Of a stretch of DNA of 64,000 nucleotides, positions 53,354 to 61,545 are shown in pieces. The position numbers and the translations under genes were made by a program. Position 1 is the first letter of the stretch. Every line of letters starts with the position of its first letter. The notes under the pieces were generated by a model that was not told the DNA's origin, made no database searches, and saw only the letters and a list, made by a program, of their open reading frames with translations. Origin of the DNA: Caldilineaceae bacterium (GTDB taxonomy: Bacteria > Chloroflexota > Anaerolineae > Caldilineales > Caldilineaceae); contig OY282376.1 of assembly GCA_958295845.1 (NCBI GenBank), positions 4,849,022 to 4,913,021 on the forward strand, written 5' to 3'.

Positions 53354-54736
53354 TTGGCTGGAAAGGAGAGCTACCCTCCCGACCTCACGCGAGTACTGGC
53401 CCATATCGACGCCCACCAACAGGCGTTTATCGACCGCCTGCTGGCTTATGTCGCACGGCCCAGCATCAGCGCCCACGGGGTCGGCATCCGGGAAACGGCC
53501 GACTCCCTGTTCGGCTACCTGCAGGGGCTGGGCATGGACGCGCGTTTGCTGGAAGGCGCGGGCTGGCCCTTCGTATACGGCCGCTACGGCGACAGTCCGC
53601 ACGCGCCAACAGTGCTGCTCTACGGCCATTACGACGTGCAGCCGCCCGATCCCCTCGACGCTTGGCACTCGCCGCCATTTGAACCGGAGATACGCGACGG
53701 CCGCATCTGGGGGCGGGGTGTGGGCGATAACAAGGGGCAGCACCTGGCACAGCTTCTGGCGATCGAGTCATGGCTTGCGGTAACCGACGGCCTGCCGTGC
53801 AACGTCATCGTCCTGCTGGAAGGCGAGGAGGAAGTCGGCAGCCCGCATATCAGCGACTGCGTGCGCGACCACCGCGCCCTGCTCGCCGACGCCGACCTGG
53901 TGATCACCGCGGACGGCCCCGTGCACGAGAGCGGACAGCCCTGCATCAAGTTCGGCCCGCGCGGGATCGCCTCGTTCGAACTGCGCGCAGTACACGCGCA
54001 ACGGGACTTTCACTCCGGCAACTGGGGCGGCGTCGCCCCCAACCCGATCTGGACGCTGGTCCATCTGCTGGCGACGATGAAAGACAGCCGCGGCACAATC
54101 ACCATCGACGGATTCTACGACAACGTGGTCCCGCTCAGCCAGCTGGAGCGTGAGGCTTTGGATGCCCTGCCGGTGGATTTAGAGGCGGTGATGGATGGCG
54201 CCGGCCTGGCGCGCCTGGATGAACCGCAGGAACGGCCCTTTTTCGACCGCCTGGCGGCCTGGCCGACGTTCACTGTCAACGGTTTTCATGGCGGCTATGG
54301 CGGACCTGGGACGAAGACGGTCCTGCCCCACCAGGCGACGGTGAAATGCGACATGCGCCTGGTTGAGAACCAGCGCGTCGACGAGATCCTCGACAAGGTG
54401 GAGGCGCACGTCCGCCGCCACGCGCCCGAAGTGGAGGTGATCCGCCAAGGGGGCATGGAGCCGTCGCGCACGCCGCTGGACTCGCCCTACACGCGCCCGC
54501 TGCAACAGGCCTTTCGCACGGCCCAGGGCACTGACCCGCTTCTCATCCCGGCGATGGGCGGCAGCCTGCCCGACTACGCCTGGACGAAGATTCTCGGCGT
54601 GCACTCCTTCACCACGCCCTACGCCAACCATGACGAATCCAACCATGCCCCCAATGAGAACCTGGAGGTGGCGCGCTTCATCGCCGGCATACGCACCGGC
54701 GCCGCGGTGCTGGCCCATCTGGGTGAAGAGGGTTAA
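53354..54736 (+). CDS. M20-family metallopeptidase (dipeptidase/ArgE-DapE-like)
   Basis: Zinc-dependent peptidase or deacylase. Metal ligands appear in LLYGHYDVQP (His near 91, Asp 93), GRGVGDNKGQ (bridging Asp near 124), and LEGEEEVGSPH (Glu-Glu near 157). The dimerisation domain carries FNGFHGGYGGPGTKTVLP-type text, ending with NHDESNHAPNENL. I chose TTG 53354 because a perfect AGGAGG lies exactly 6 bases upstream; an ATG at 53315 has none. Length is 460 residues. The subgroup resembles dipeptidases of the CNDP/M20A type; the substrate is unknown. Confidence 0.9.
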   Translation: MAGKESYPPDLTRVLAHIDAHQQAFIDRLLAYVARPSISAHGVGIRETADSLFGYLQGLGMDARLLEGAGWPFVYGRYGDSPHAPTVLLYGHYDVQPPDPLDAWHSPPFEPEIRDGRIWGRGVGDNKGQHLAQLLAIESWLAVTDGLPCNVIVLLEGEEEVGSPHISDCVRDHRALLADADLVITADGPVHESGQPCIKFGPRGIASFELRAVHAQRDFHSGNWGGVAPNPIWTLVHLLATMKDSRGTITIDGFYDNVVPLSQLEREALDALPVDLEAVMDGAGLARLDEPQERPFFDRLAAWPTFTVNGFHGGYGGPGTKTVLPHQATVKCDMRLVENQRVDEILDKVEAHVRRHAPEVEVIRQGGMEPSRTPLDSPYTRPLQQAFRTAQGTDPLLIPAMGGSLPDYAWTKILGVHSFTTPYANHDESNHAPNENLEVARFIAGIRTGAAVLAHLGEEG

Positions 54737-54818
54737 GACGTTTGCACCAGAATGTTTCCGAACCGCATCGTTCAGTGACAATCCATAAAAGAATGCGAAA
54801 TTATCGAAAGGAACCATC

Positions 54819-56018
54819 ATGTTACGTATAGGTATCATCGGCTATGGCCGCCGCATCGCAGGCATGGCCAAAGGGCTGGATATTTTCGACATCCCCTACC
54901 GTGTGACGGCCGTCGCCGACCCCGGCAGCGAACGCATCCAGGCCGCCAACGACCCCTTCCTCGCCGATACCCGCTTCTACAACTCGGCAGACGAACTGCT
55001 GGCCCAGGCCGACGAGCTGGACGGCATCATGATCGGGACCCGCTGCAATCTGCACACGGAGATGGCACTCAAAGTAGCCCCCACGCAGCTCCCGCTCTTC
55101 CTGGAAAAGCCGGTCGCGATCACCTTCGACGAGGTCCGCCGCCTGCACGCCGCCTACAAGGACTACAGTGCGCCCACCGTGGTCTCTTTCCCGCTGCGGC
55201 TCAGCCCGGTCGCGCAAAAGGTGCGCGAGATCATCGAATCGGACCAGGTCGGCAGTATCGAGCAGGTGGTCGCCTTCAACGATGTCGGCTACGGCAGCGT
55301 CTACTTCAGGAGCTGGTACCGCAACTACGACCTGGATGGCGGGCTGTGGCTGCAGAAGTTCACCCACGATGTCGACTATATCAACTACCTTGTCGACGCC
55401 CGCCCGCACTGGATCAGTGCGATGAACTCCCGCCGCGTCTACGGCGGCGACAAACCCTGGGATCTGCAGTGCAAGGATTGCCCGGAGCAGGAGACGTGCC
55501 CGGAAAGCCCGTTCGTGCGCTTCCGCACCGGCTTCGAAGGCGGCCGCGTCCGCTTTGCCGAGGAACAGGTCTACCGCGACGATCAGTTCTGTGTCTTTTC
55601 CGAGGGGCATCAGCTGCAGGATAATGGCAGCGCCATGTTGGAATACGAAAACGGCGTCCAGGCCAGCTACACGCAGAACTTCTTTACCCGCTATCGCGGG
55701 GCCCGCCGCGGCGCCCGCCTCTACGGCTATCGCGGCATCATCGAGTTCAACTGGAACGAGAACTTTATCAAGATCTTCAGTCACACATCGCCGGTGGTGG
55801 AGACGATCGACTTCAGTGGCGACATGCCCCACTTCGGCGGCGACCGCGAACTGAGTTTCGACTTTCTGATGGCGATGCGGGACCGGCGGCCGTCGCGCAG
55901 TCCGATTGACGCCGGCATACTCAGCGCCCTGACCTGTCTGTGGGCACGCGAATCGGCCAACAACCGCCAGGGCTATGAGGTGGTCATGCCGGAGGCGCAA
56001 GCAGTGGCCGCTGGTTAG
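54819..56018 (+). CDS. Gfo/Idh/MocA-family oxidoreductase
   Basis: NAD(P)-dependent sugar or inositol dehydrogenase-like enzyme. The Rossmann start is MLRIGIIGYGRRIAGMA, followed by VTAVADPGSERIQAAND and the conserved FLEKPVAITFDE (EKP motif near residue 92). The C-terminal domain has a Cys cluster, CKDCPEQETCPESP near 218, found in a subset of this family. Length is 399 residues. AAAGGAA precedes the ATG. It follows the M20 gene by 82 bp. Together with the isomerase, the sulfatase and the importer it fits a carbohydrate breakdown route. Confidence 0.92.
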   Translation: MLRIGIIGYGRRIAGMAKGLDIFDIPYRVTAVADPGSERIQAANDPFLADTRFYNSADELLAQADELDGIMIGTRCNLHTEMALKVAPTQLPLFLEKPVAITFDEVRRLHAAYKDYSAPTVVSFPLRLSPVAQKVREIIESDQVGSIEQVVAFNDVGYGSVYFRSWYRNYDLDGGLWLQKFTHDVDYINYLVDARPHWISAMNSRRVYGGDKPWDLQCKDCPEQETCPESPFVRFRTGFEGGRVRFAEEQVYRDDQFCVFSEGHQLQDNGSAMLEYENGVQASYTQNFFTRYRGARRGARLYGYRGIIEFNWNENFIKIFSHTSPVVETIDFSGDMPHFGGDRELSFDFLMAMRDRRPSRSPIDAGILSALTCLWARESANNRQGYEVVMPEAQAVAAG

Positions 56019-56052
56019 TGGTCAGTGGGTACAGTGAACCTTTCACAGTAGG

Positions 56053-56496
56053 TCAGAGTAGCAGTAAGAGCAGTCCGACAAGGCCGATCAGGCCGGAGAT
56101 GTGGTCGATCTGGAGGATGAACCAGAGCGCGAGGCCGTGCACGGCGATGCGTGCGGCCCACACGCCCCAACGGTGCGGCGCCGCCGCCAGCGCCGTGATC
56201 AGCACGAACCACAGGTATGGAGTCAGCAGACCCCACTCCATGCCTGTGCGCAGGAACTCCCATCCCGCCCAGACAAGAGAGAGCGCCCGCAGTCCTGTGG
56301 CCGCGCCCGCCCGGGGATAGGCGGCCGCCAGGTGCGCCAGCCAAGTCCACGGCGCAGCGTAGGACGCGCCGATGAACCAGCAGGCGCCGACGGCGATGAG
56401 CCATTCCAGCGTACCCGCGACCAGCGGCGCGACCGACATCTGGCACACGAGACCCCAGCCGCGGTCCTGCTGTAACAGCGACCTATAGGTAGCCAC
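56053..56496 (-). CDS. Hypothetical 147-residue membrane protein, second gene of the SOS-like operon
   Basis: I do not recognise a family. Four hydrophobic segments are predicted at about residues 22-45, 50-62, 85-107 and 112-146, the last ending in an uninterrupted Leu run (GLIGLVGLLLLLL). Trp is abundant (about 11). The start overlaps the upstream gene's stop by 14 bp, so the two are translated together and probably form a complex. It ends convergent with the Gfo/Idh gene. Confidence 0.6.
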   Translation of the reverse strand: MATYRSLLQQDRGWGLVCQMSVAPLVAGTLEWLIAVGACWFIGASYAAPWTWLAHLAAAYPRAGAATGLRALSLVWAGWEFLRTGMEWGLLTPYLWFVLITALAAAPHRWGVWAARIAVHGLALWFILQIDHISGLIGLVGLLLLLL

Positions 56497-57091
56497 GCAT
56501 CTCCTCCAGGGCCTCGTCGCCCAGCGATTTGGCGGCGCTCGCCATGTAGGCCAGCTGCTCAGACACCAGCGACGAGAAGGCGAAGAAGAGATTGAAGGCC
56601 CGCAGCGGCGTGGTCAGATAGAAGCTGGCGTCGGTCGCCATGTCGAAAATCTGGGACGGCCAGTAGAGCGCGATCAGAAAGGACATGCCCGACCACTCTT
56701 TGGCCAGCTTGCCGTACTCGATCGTAAAGACCGAGCCGTAGTTGGCGCTGTTAAACTTGAGGCTCTTGCGGCCGACGATGGAGCCGAACAGCCAGATGTA
56801 GAAGCCCACGCCGGCCATGTAGGGGTTGGTCTTGGCGCGGTAGGCCATGCCGCTCGACACCATCTGGATGCCGGTGGTGAGCATCCAGATCAGCAGCGTC
56901 ATCATGACGCCCCAGTTCGAGATCGGATTGTTGAAGAGATAGAAGAGAGTGTCCCCCTGGATGCGCCCCTGCACCCATCCCATGCTTCCCAGCAGGTCGG
57001 CCACGAACATGGCGGCCACCAGCGCCAGAATTGGTCTTGAGGAGAGGAGAGCCACACGTCCAATCGAGGTCTTGGCGATATCGTTTTTCAC
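56483..57091 (-). CDS. Hypothetical 202-residue membrane protein with SOS-like promoter
   Basis: I do not recognise a family. GTG 57091 is chosen because AAGGAG sits 6 bases upstream. The open frame back to 57184 runs through the predicted promoter. The protein has a 15-residue polar N-terminus, a helix LLSSRPILALVAAMFVADLL, a second MMTLLIWMLTTGIQMVSSGM, a third around GVGFYIWLFGSIVG, and a less hydrophobic C-terminal half with YWPSQIFDMATDASF and a helical EQLAYMASAAKSLGDEALEEM tail. It heads an operon with the 147-residue membrane gene. The promoter layout suggests DNA-damage induction. Confidence 0.62.
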   Translation of the reverse strand: MKNDIAKTSIGRVALLSSRPILALVAAMFVADLLGSMGWVQGRIQGDTLFYLFNNPISNWGVMMTLLIWMLTTGIQMVSSGMAYRAKTNPYMAGVGFYIWLFGSIVGRKSLKFNSANYGSVFTIEYGKLAKEWSGMSFLIALYWPSQIFDMATDASFYLTTPLRAFNLFFAFSSLVSEQLAYMASAAKSLGDEALEEMRGYL

Positions 57092-57174
57092 GGGTCGCTC
57101 CTTGCTGTTGGGTCGAGCCTTTTTGCCTGCGGCGGAGGCCGGTGTTTCCCGGGCCGCGAGGTCATGTTCCAGAC

Positions 57175-57203
57175 ATATTAGCACGTATGTTCTATAATGT
57201 CAA
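57175..57203 (-). promoter_or_regulatory. Promoter of the membrane-protein pair, TTGACA-N17-TAATAT
   Basis: Read on the minus strand: perfect -35 TTGACA (57203-57198), 17-base spacer, -10 TAATAT (57180-57175), and about 83 bases to the GTG start. An SOS-like box fills the spacer up to the -10, as in recA. Confidence 0.7.
57181..57192. promoter_or_regulatory. SOS-like box, one mismatch to GAAC-N4-GTTC
   Basis: Minus strand GAACATACGTGC (plus GCACGTATGTTC). Seven of the eight fixed positions match, and the 17 bases ACGTATGTTCTATAATG around it are identical to the recA promoter. On the plus strand the shared TATAAT (57193-57198) could serve a divergent promoter toward Fic gene 2. Confidence 0.6.
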
Positions 57204-57460
57204 GGGGGGATCTAGGCATTTTCGTAGTATTTTGGAGAAATTTTTGATCCGAAGCTGGGAGGGGGAAACCTTCGCCCTTTTGAGGTAGGCAGGTTCAGTG
57301 AAAGAATGGCGAAGACGTTGAAAAGAGGTGTCCTGAATCAGTTGGGGGCAGGACTTGGATGTATTTGTAGAGGCGAGAAAGCGACAAGCACTGCTAATGA
57401 AGGAGCCCCCTGCCGACGTATGCCATTCTTCATAAGTCTCATAAAGTGGTATACTCCCAC

Positions 57461-57526
57461 TCACTATTAACGTTTGGGGGCTTAAATGTTAATAGTGAGT
57501 TCCGTTATGTACATAACGTTAATAGG
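57461..57526. promoter_or_regulatory. Three-copy palindromic operator candidate upstream of Fic gene 2
   Basis: TCACTATTAAC (57461-57471) is perfectly inverted as GTTAATAGTGA (57488-57498). A third site, AACGTTAATAG (57516-57526), is the exact inverse of CTATTAACGTT (57464-57474). A -10-like TATACT lies at 57450-57455, just ahead. Spacing suits a regulator binding downstream of the promoter, possibly the Fic protein's own winged helix. Confidence 0.55.
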
Positions 57527-57539
57527 GGTGTTGGCCACT

Positions 57540-58703
57540 ATGCAGCGCGGCGAAATAGGCAGCTACGAAGTTACGATTACTGGAGACGAACAGGTGCGCG
57601 CATTTGTCCCGCTTCCGCTGCCGCCGCAGCCTCCGCTGGAACTAAACGGAAAGCTGCAACAGACGCTTGAAGCAGCGCTGTTGGCCCTGGGTCGTCTCGA
57701 CGGCGTCACAACCCTCCTGCCGGACCAGACGCTATTTCTCTATACATACGTGCGCAAAGAGGCCGTGCTTTCTTCTCAGATTGAAGGAACGCAGTCATCG
57801 CTATCCGACCTCCTGCTCTTTGAGTTGGAGGAAGCGCCCGGGGTTCCGCTGGATGATGTGGTCGAAGTCTCGAACTACGTAGCCTCGCTTGAGCATGGCC
57901 TAAGTCGCCTGAGGGATGACTTCCCGCTGTCCAACCGCCTACTGCGCGAGATCCACGGCGTGCTGCTGTCAAGGGGTAGGGGCAGTGACAAGATGCCCGG
58001 CGAATTCCGTCGTTCTCAAAACTGGATTGGCGGCTCCCGGCCTGGCAACGCTGACTTTGTACCGCCGCCGCATCGCGACGTGCCCGACTGCATGGCCGAA
58101 CTGGAACGCTTTTTCCACGCAAGGGAGGACGGACTGCCTTTGCTATTACGCGCCGGCCTTGCTCACGTGCAGTTCGAGACCATTCACCCTTTCCTTGACG
58201 GCAACGGCCGCGTCGGCAGACTGCTGGTGACATTGCTGCTGTGTCAGGCTGGCGTGCTGCGTGAGCCGCTCCTATACTTGAGCCTCTATTTGAAGCAACA
58301 CAGGGAGAGATACTACGATCTGCTCAACTACGTGCGCCAAAGCGGTGACTGGGAGGAATGGCTCGCCTTCTTCCTCGAGGGCGTGCAGGTGACGGCCACA
58401 GGCGCCGTTGATGTTGCCCAACAGATCGCCCAAATGTTTCAGGAAAACCACAATCGCCTCCAAACGACTGGACGACGTGCAGGCTCGGCTATTCGCGTGC
58501 ACGAAGCGCTGAAGGCGCGTCCGATCCTGCCACTGTCCGAGGTTTGCAAGAAGACGACCCTTGCCTTCCCAACCGCCACCAGAGCGATGGAGTTGCTCGT
58601 TGAGCAAGGGATTGCACGTGAGATCACAGGCAAGCGCCGTGACCGATTATTTGTGTACGACGAGTATCTCTCCATTCTCGATGAAGGGACAGAGCCAGCG
58701 TAG
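57540..58703 (+). CDS. Fic-domain AMP-transferase, class II (gene 2)
   Basis: Second Fic enzyme. The catalytic loop HPFLDGNGRVGR is near residue 215 and the inhibitory motif SSQIEGTQ near 78, again the class II layout. The C-terminal third (AIRVHEALKARPILPLSEVC, TATRAMELLVEQGI) is a winged helix that could bind DNA. ATG 57540 gives a start matching Fic_N text (IGSYEVTITGDEQVRAFVPLPLPP). The frame back to 57486 crosses the operator repeats. Length is 387 residues. It diverges from the SOS-like membrane pair. Confidence 0.9.
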   Translation: MQRGEIGSYEVTITGDEQVRAFVPLPLPPQPPLELNGKLQQTLEAALLALGRLDGVTTLLPDQTLFLYTYVRKEAVLSSQIEGTQSSLSDLLLFELEEAPGVPLDDVVEVSNYVASLEHGLSRLRDDFPLSNRLLREIHGVLLSRGRGSDKMPGEFRRSQNWIGGSRPGNADFVPPPHRDVPDCMAELERFFHAREDGLPLLLRAGLAHVQFETIHPFLDGNGRVGRLLVTLLLCQAGVLREPLLYLSLYLKQHRERYYDLLNYVRQSGDWEEWLAFFLEGVQVTATGAVDVAQQIAQMFQENHNRLQTTGRRAGSAIRVHEALKARPILPLSEVCKKTTLAFPTATRAMELLVEQGIAREITGKRRDRLFVYDEYLSILDEGTEPA

Positions 58704-58869
58704 CGACGGGCGCCGACTGACCTAACCCATGTCGACACATCGACGTATGGAATTGACCAAGAGAATTCACAGATTATTGAATTCACTTTTCGAGGATACC
58801 GACGACGAGCAACGTACCCCGCGTCAACGCAGCCCCAAGCGCTGCCCCACCCCAGCTCTCAAACACTGA
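58704..58869. other. Gap before ABC importer 2
   Basis: The region from the Fic stop to the importer 2 promoter holds no recognisable gene or repeat. Confidence 0.4.
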
Positions 58870-58898
58870 TTGACACCATCCCAAACCCGTGTTATCGT
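58870..58898 (+). promoter_or_regulatory. Putative promoter of ABC importer 2
   Basis: -35 TTGACA (58870-58875), 17-base spacer, -10 TATCGT (58893-58898). The leader would be about 140 bases. Confidence 0.5.
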
Positions 58899-59044
58899 CT
58901 CCCGCAGTGCCCCATTACTATTTCAAGTAGGTCCTCAAAGCAGGCCGCAGCCGCAATCAGTAGCGCGACACACGTTCTTCGAATAGTCTGCCAGTGATGG
59001 TCGATTCTACGTTTCCATATCACCATTCAAAGGAGCAACGCAAA

Positions 59045-60430
59045 ATGACACAACGCGCAATGAGCCGACGTGACTTCATGCACGTGGCAACCGCAACTTC
59101 TGTCGGCGCCCTGATCGCCGCCTGCGCACCTGCTGCCGCACCGTCGGCGGGAGATGACGGAGGCGGTTCAGCGGCAATGGAAGAGGTCACCATCGAGTTC
59201 TGGGTGAACCAGCCGATGGCCCGCTCCGAAGGGCTGTGGGACACGCTGATGGCCGAGTATGAAGAGCTCAACCCCGGCGTCACCGTCTCCTCGCTGATCA
59301 TTCCCCACGGTGACTACGAACCCAAGGTGCTCACCGGTCTCGCCGGCGGCACCGTCGGCGACCTGCTGGACGTCCATCCCATGCACAACGCCACAATGGC
59401 GATGCGCGGCGCGCTGATGCCGCTGGATGAGCTGATGCCCACGCTCGGAGTCAGCGACGACGAGATGACCAAGGCCTGGGACTACAATGTCTGGCGCGGA
59501 AAGCGCTGGGCGATTCCCCGCTCCGACAACCCGACCATCATGCTCTACAACCGCAGCATGGTCGCCGAAGCCGGCATGGACGACCCGGCCGAGCTGTGGG
59601 CGGAAGGCAAGTGGGACATCGAAGCCTTCGACAACACAATGGACGCCGTCAGCGGCGGCGAGGGCGAAGATCGCGTGTACGGCTGCGCCCTTCCCGGCGG
59701 CGGCACAATCCGCATGCAGTGCGTCTGGATCTGGGGCAACGACGCCACGGTGTGGAATGCCGACGAGACCGCATCTGCCTTCAACAGCCCGGCGGCGCTC
59801 GAGGCGTGGGAGTACATGACCGGCGCCGTGGCCAGAGGGTGGGCGCCCACCCCCGCCGAGAGCAACATCCCCGGCGGCTGGGTAGCGATGATGGGACAGC
59901 GCCGCCTTTGCATGCAGTGGCCGGGCGCGCAGTTCGTCCTCGGCGGCCAGGCCCAGTTCATTCCCGAAGACGTTATGTCGGAGATGCAGCTGGTGCCGCT
60001 CAATACGCTGTGGAACGGCAACCGCGAAGTGCGCAACGCCACAAACTCCCACGGCATCTACCTCCAGACCGATCACGTTGACGAATCGTGGGCCATGTGC
60101 CAGTACCTGATCTCGGATGAAGCCCAGTTCCGCATCATCCGCGAGCGCTGGACGTCCCCCATGGTCAAACGCCATGCCGAAAGCGAAGCCTGGCTGGGCA
60201 GCCTCGAACCGAACCTTGAGACCGCGGAAATGTGGGAAGACTCCTTCAACAACATCCGCGCCTTCTCGCACCTGCCGCGCCAGCAGGAGATGGACAACCT
60301 GATCCAGGCGGCCAAGGATCGCATTATCCTCGGTGATGCCACGGCGCAGGAGGCGATGGACGATGTTGCTGCCGACGTCGACGCCATCATCGCCGAAGTG
60401 GAAATAGAGATCCAGGAAGCCGGACTGTAG
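59045..60430 (+). CDS. Sugar ABC transporter substrate-binding lipoprotein (importer 2)
   Basis: Exported carbohydrate-binding protein. It has a twin-arginine signal (SRRDFMHV) and lipobox IAAC (Cys27), then a Gly/Ala-rich spacer. The mature part has EEVTIEFWVNQP, GGTVGDLLDVHPMH, RSDNPTIMLYNRSMVAEAGM and GWVAMMGQRRLCMQWPG. ATG 59045 has AAAGGAG 9-10 bases upstream; upstream in-frame ATGs do not. The 461 residues are only distantly similar to the importer 1 protein, so the ligand probably differs. Confidence 0.9.
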   Translation: MTQRAMSRRDFMHVATATSVGALIAACAPAAAPSAGDDGGGSAAMEEVTIEFWVNQPMARSEGLWDTLMAEYEELNPGVTVSSLIIPHGDYEPKVLTGLAGGTVGDLLDVHPMHNATMAMRGALMPLDELMPTLGVSDDEMTKAWDYNVWRGKRWAIPRSDNPTIMLYNRSMVAEAGMDDPAELWAEGKWDIEAFDNTMDAVSGGEGEDRVYGCALPGGGTIRMQCVWIWGNDATVWNADETASAFNSPAALEAWEYMTGAVARGWAPTPAESNIPGGWVAMMGQRRLCMQWPGAQFVLGGQAQFIPEDVMSEMQLVPLNTLWNGNREVRNATNSHGIYLQTDHVDESWAMCQYLISDEAQFRIIRERWTSPMVKRHAESEAWLGSLEPNLETAEMWEDSFNNIRAFSHLPRQQEMDNLIQAAKDRIILGDATAQEAMDDVAADVDAIIAEVEIEIQEAGL

Positions 60431-60443
60431 AAAGTGACCAATG

Positions 60444-60483
60444 GATAGTGGTCAGTGGTCCGTGAAAGCCACTGACCACTATC
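60444..60483. repeat. 15-bp perfect inverted repeat between binding-protein and permease genes, importer 2
   Basis: GATAGTGGTCAGTGG (60444-60458) pairs perfectly with CCACTGACCACTATC (60469-60483) across a 10-base loop. It is built from the same CACTGAC/CACT heptamers as the array at 31604. It has no T-tract, so it is more likely an mRNA-stability element than a terminator. Confidence 0.85.
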
Positions 60484-60508
60484 TGTCCTTCATCGCGGGG
60501 AGTGGCTC

Positions 60509-61456
60509 ATGGCAGACGCCGTGCCGCTTGGGGTGAGCAGCCCTGTACCGACCAAAATACCGAGATGGTCGCGCAAAGTCAAAGCGGACAACATCGCCGG
60601 CTATCTGTTCCTGGCGCCTTGGGTAATCGGCTTCCTGGCCTTTATCGTCGGCCCGATGCTGGCCTCCGGCTACCTGTCGCTGACGAAATATTCCGGTTTC
60701 GGCGCCGTCAAATGGGTCGGTTTCCAGAATTACGACAAGATCTTCCAGGACGATCTGTTCTACGAATCGCTCTACAATACCACCTACTACGCCTTTCTGG
60801 GCGTGCCCATCCAGTTGCTCGTCGCGCTGTGCCTGGCGGTGCTGCTCAACATGAAGGTGCGCTACGTCAACGTCTTCCGCACCGTTTACTACATCCCCAC
60901 GGTTACGCCGGCGGTCGCTAACGTCTTCCTGTGGGTCTGGATCTTCAACTTCGACTTCGGCCTGATCAACTCGCTGCTGCGCGTGGTCGGGATCTCGCCG
61001 GTCAACTGGCTGTGGGATCCGCAGATCGTCAAACCGGCGCTGATCCTGATGAGCCTGTGGTCGGTGGGGCAACAGATGGTGATCTTTCTGGCCGCGCTGC
61101 AAGGCGTTTCAGAGGAACTGTTGGAAGCCGCGTCGATTGATGGCGCCACCAACTTCCGCCGCTTTATGAGAATCACGATCCCGCTGATCAGCCCGGTCAT
61201 CTTTCTCAATCTCCTTATCGGCATTATCACCCTTTTTCAGACGTTCACGGTCGCTCTTATCGCCACCAACGGCGGACCGATCAACTCCTCGCTCTTTTAC
61301 GTGCTCTACATCTATCGCAAAGGGTTCCAAAGCTTTGAGATGGGCTTCGCCTCCGGGCTGGCATGGATCCTATTCATAATAATCATGGTGATCACCGCGC
61401 TCCAATTCTATTTTGCACGAAATTGGGTCTATTATGAGAGCGGCGCGCCCAGCTAA
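60509..61456 (+). CDS. Sugar ABC transporter permease, MalF/UgpA type (importer 2)
   Basis: Channel subunit with six hydrophobic helices across 315 residues, first NIAGYLFLAPWVIGFLAFIVG. A 30-residue basic N-terminus precedes it. The EAA loop is LLEAASIDGATNFRRFMRIT near 205-225. GGGGAG stands 6 bases before ATG 60509. It is followed 89 bp later by its partner. Confidence 0.92.
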   Translation: MADAVPLGVSSPVPTKIPRWSRKVKADNIAGYLFLAPWVIGFLAFIVGPMLASGYLSLTKYSGFGAVKWVGFQNYDKIFQDDLFYESLYNTTYYAFLGVPIQLLVALCLAVLLNMKVRYVNVFRTVYYIPTVTPAVANVFLWVWIFNFDFGLINSLLRVVGISPVNWLWDPQIVKPALILMSLWSVGQQMVIFLAALQGVSEELLEAASIDGATNFRRFMRITIPLISPVIFLNLLIGIITLFQTFTVALIATNGGPINSSLFYVLYIYRKGFQSFEMGFASGLAWILFIIIMVITALQFYFARNWVYYESGAPS

Positions 61457-61545
61457 TTCATAGTTTTGAGTTTCTAGTTTTTAGTAACTGCCCAAGGCCC
61501 GGTCGCCTGCCGTCATTAAGAACCAATAGCCACTGAGGTTTACGC

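Noticed and set aside
54822..56000. 392-codon minus-strand frame opposite the Gfo/Idh/MocA gene
   Set aside because: Antisense shadow of a well-supported oxidoreductase gene; the product has only low-complexity Val/Ala/Asp composition.
57031..57288. 85-codon plus-strand frame spanning the SOS-like promoter
   Set aside because: It overlaps the start of the membrane gene antisense and has no ribosome site. The region is better explained as promoter DNA.
59168..60271. 367-codon minus-strand frame opposite the importer 2 binding-protein gene
   Set aside because: Antisense shadow, His/Gly/Ala-rich and without recognisable domains.
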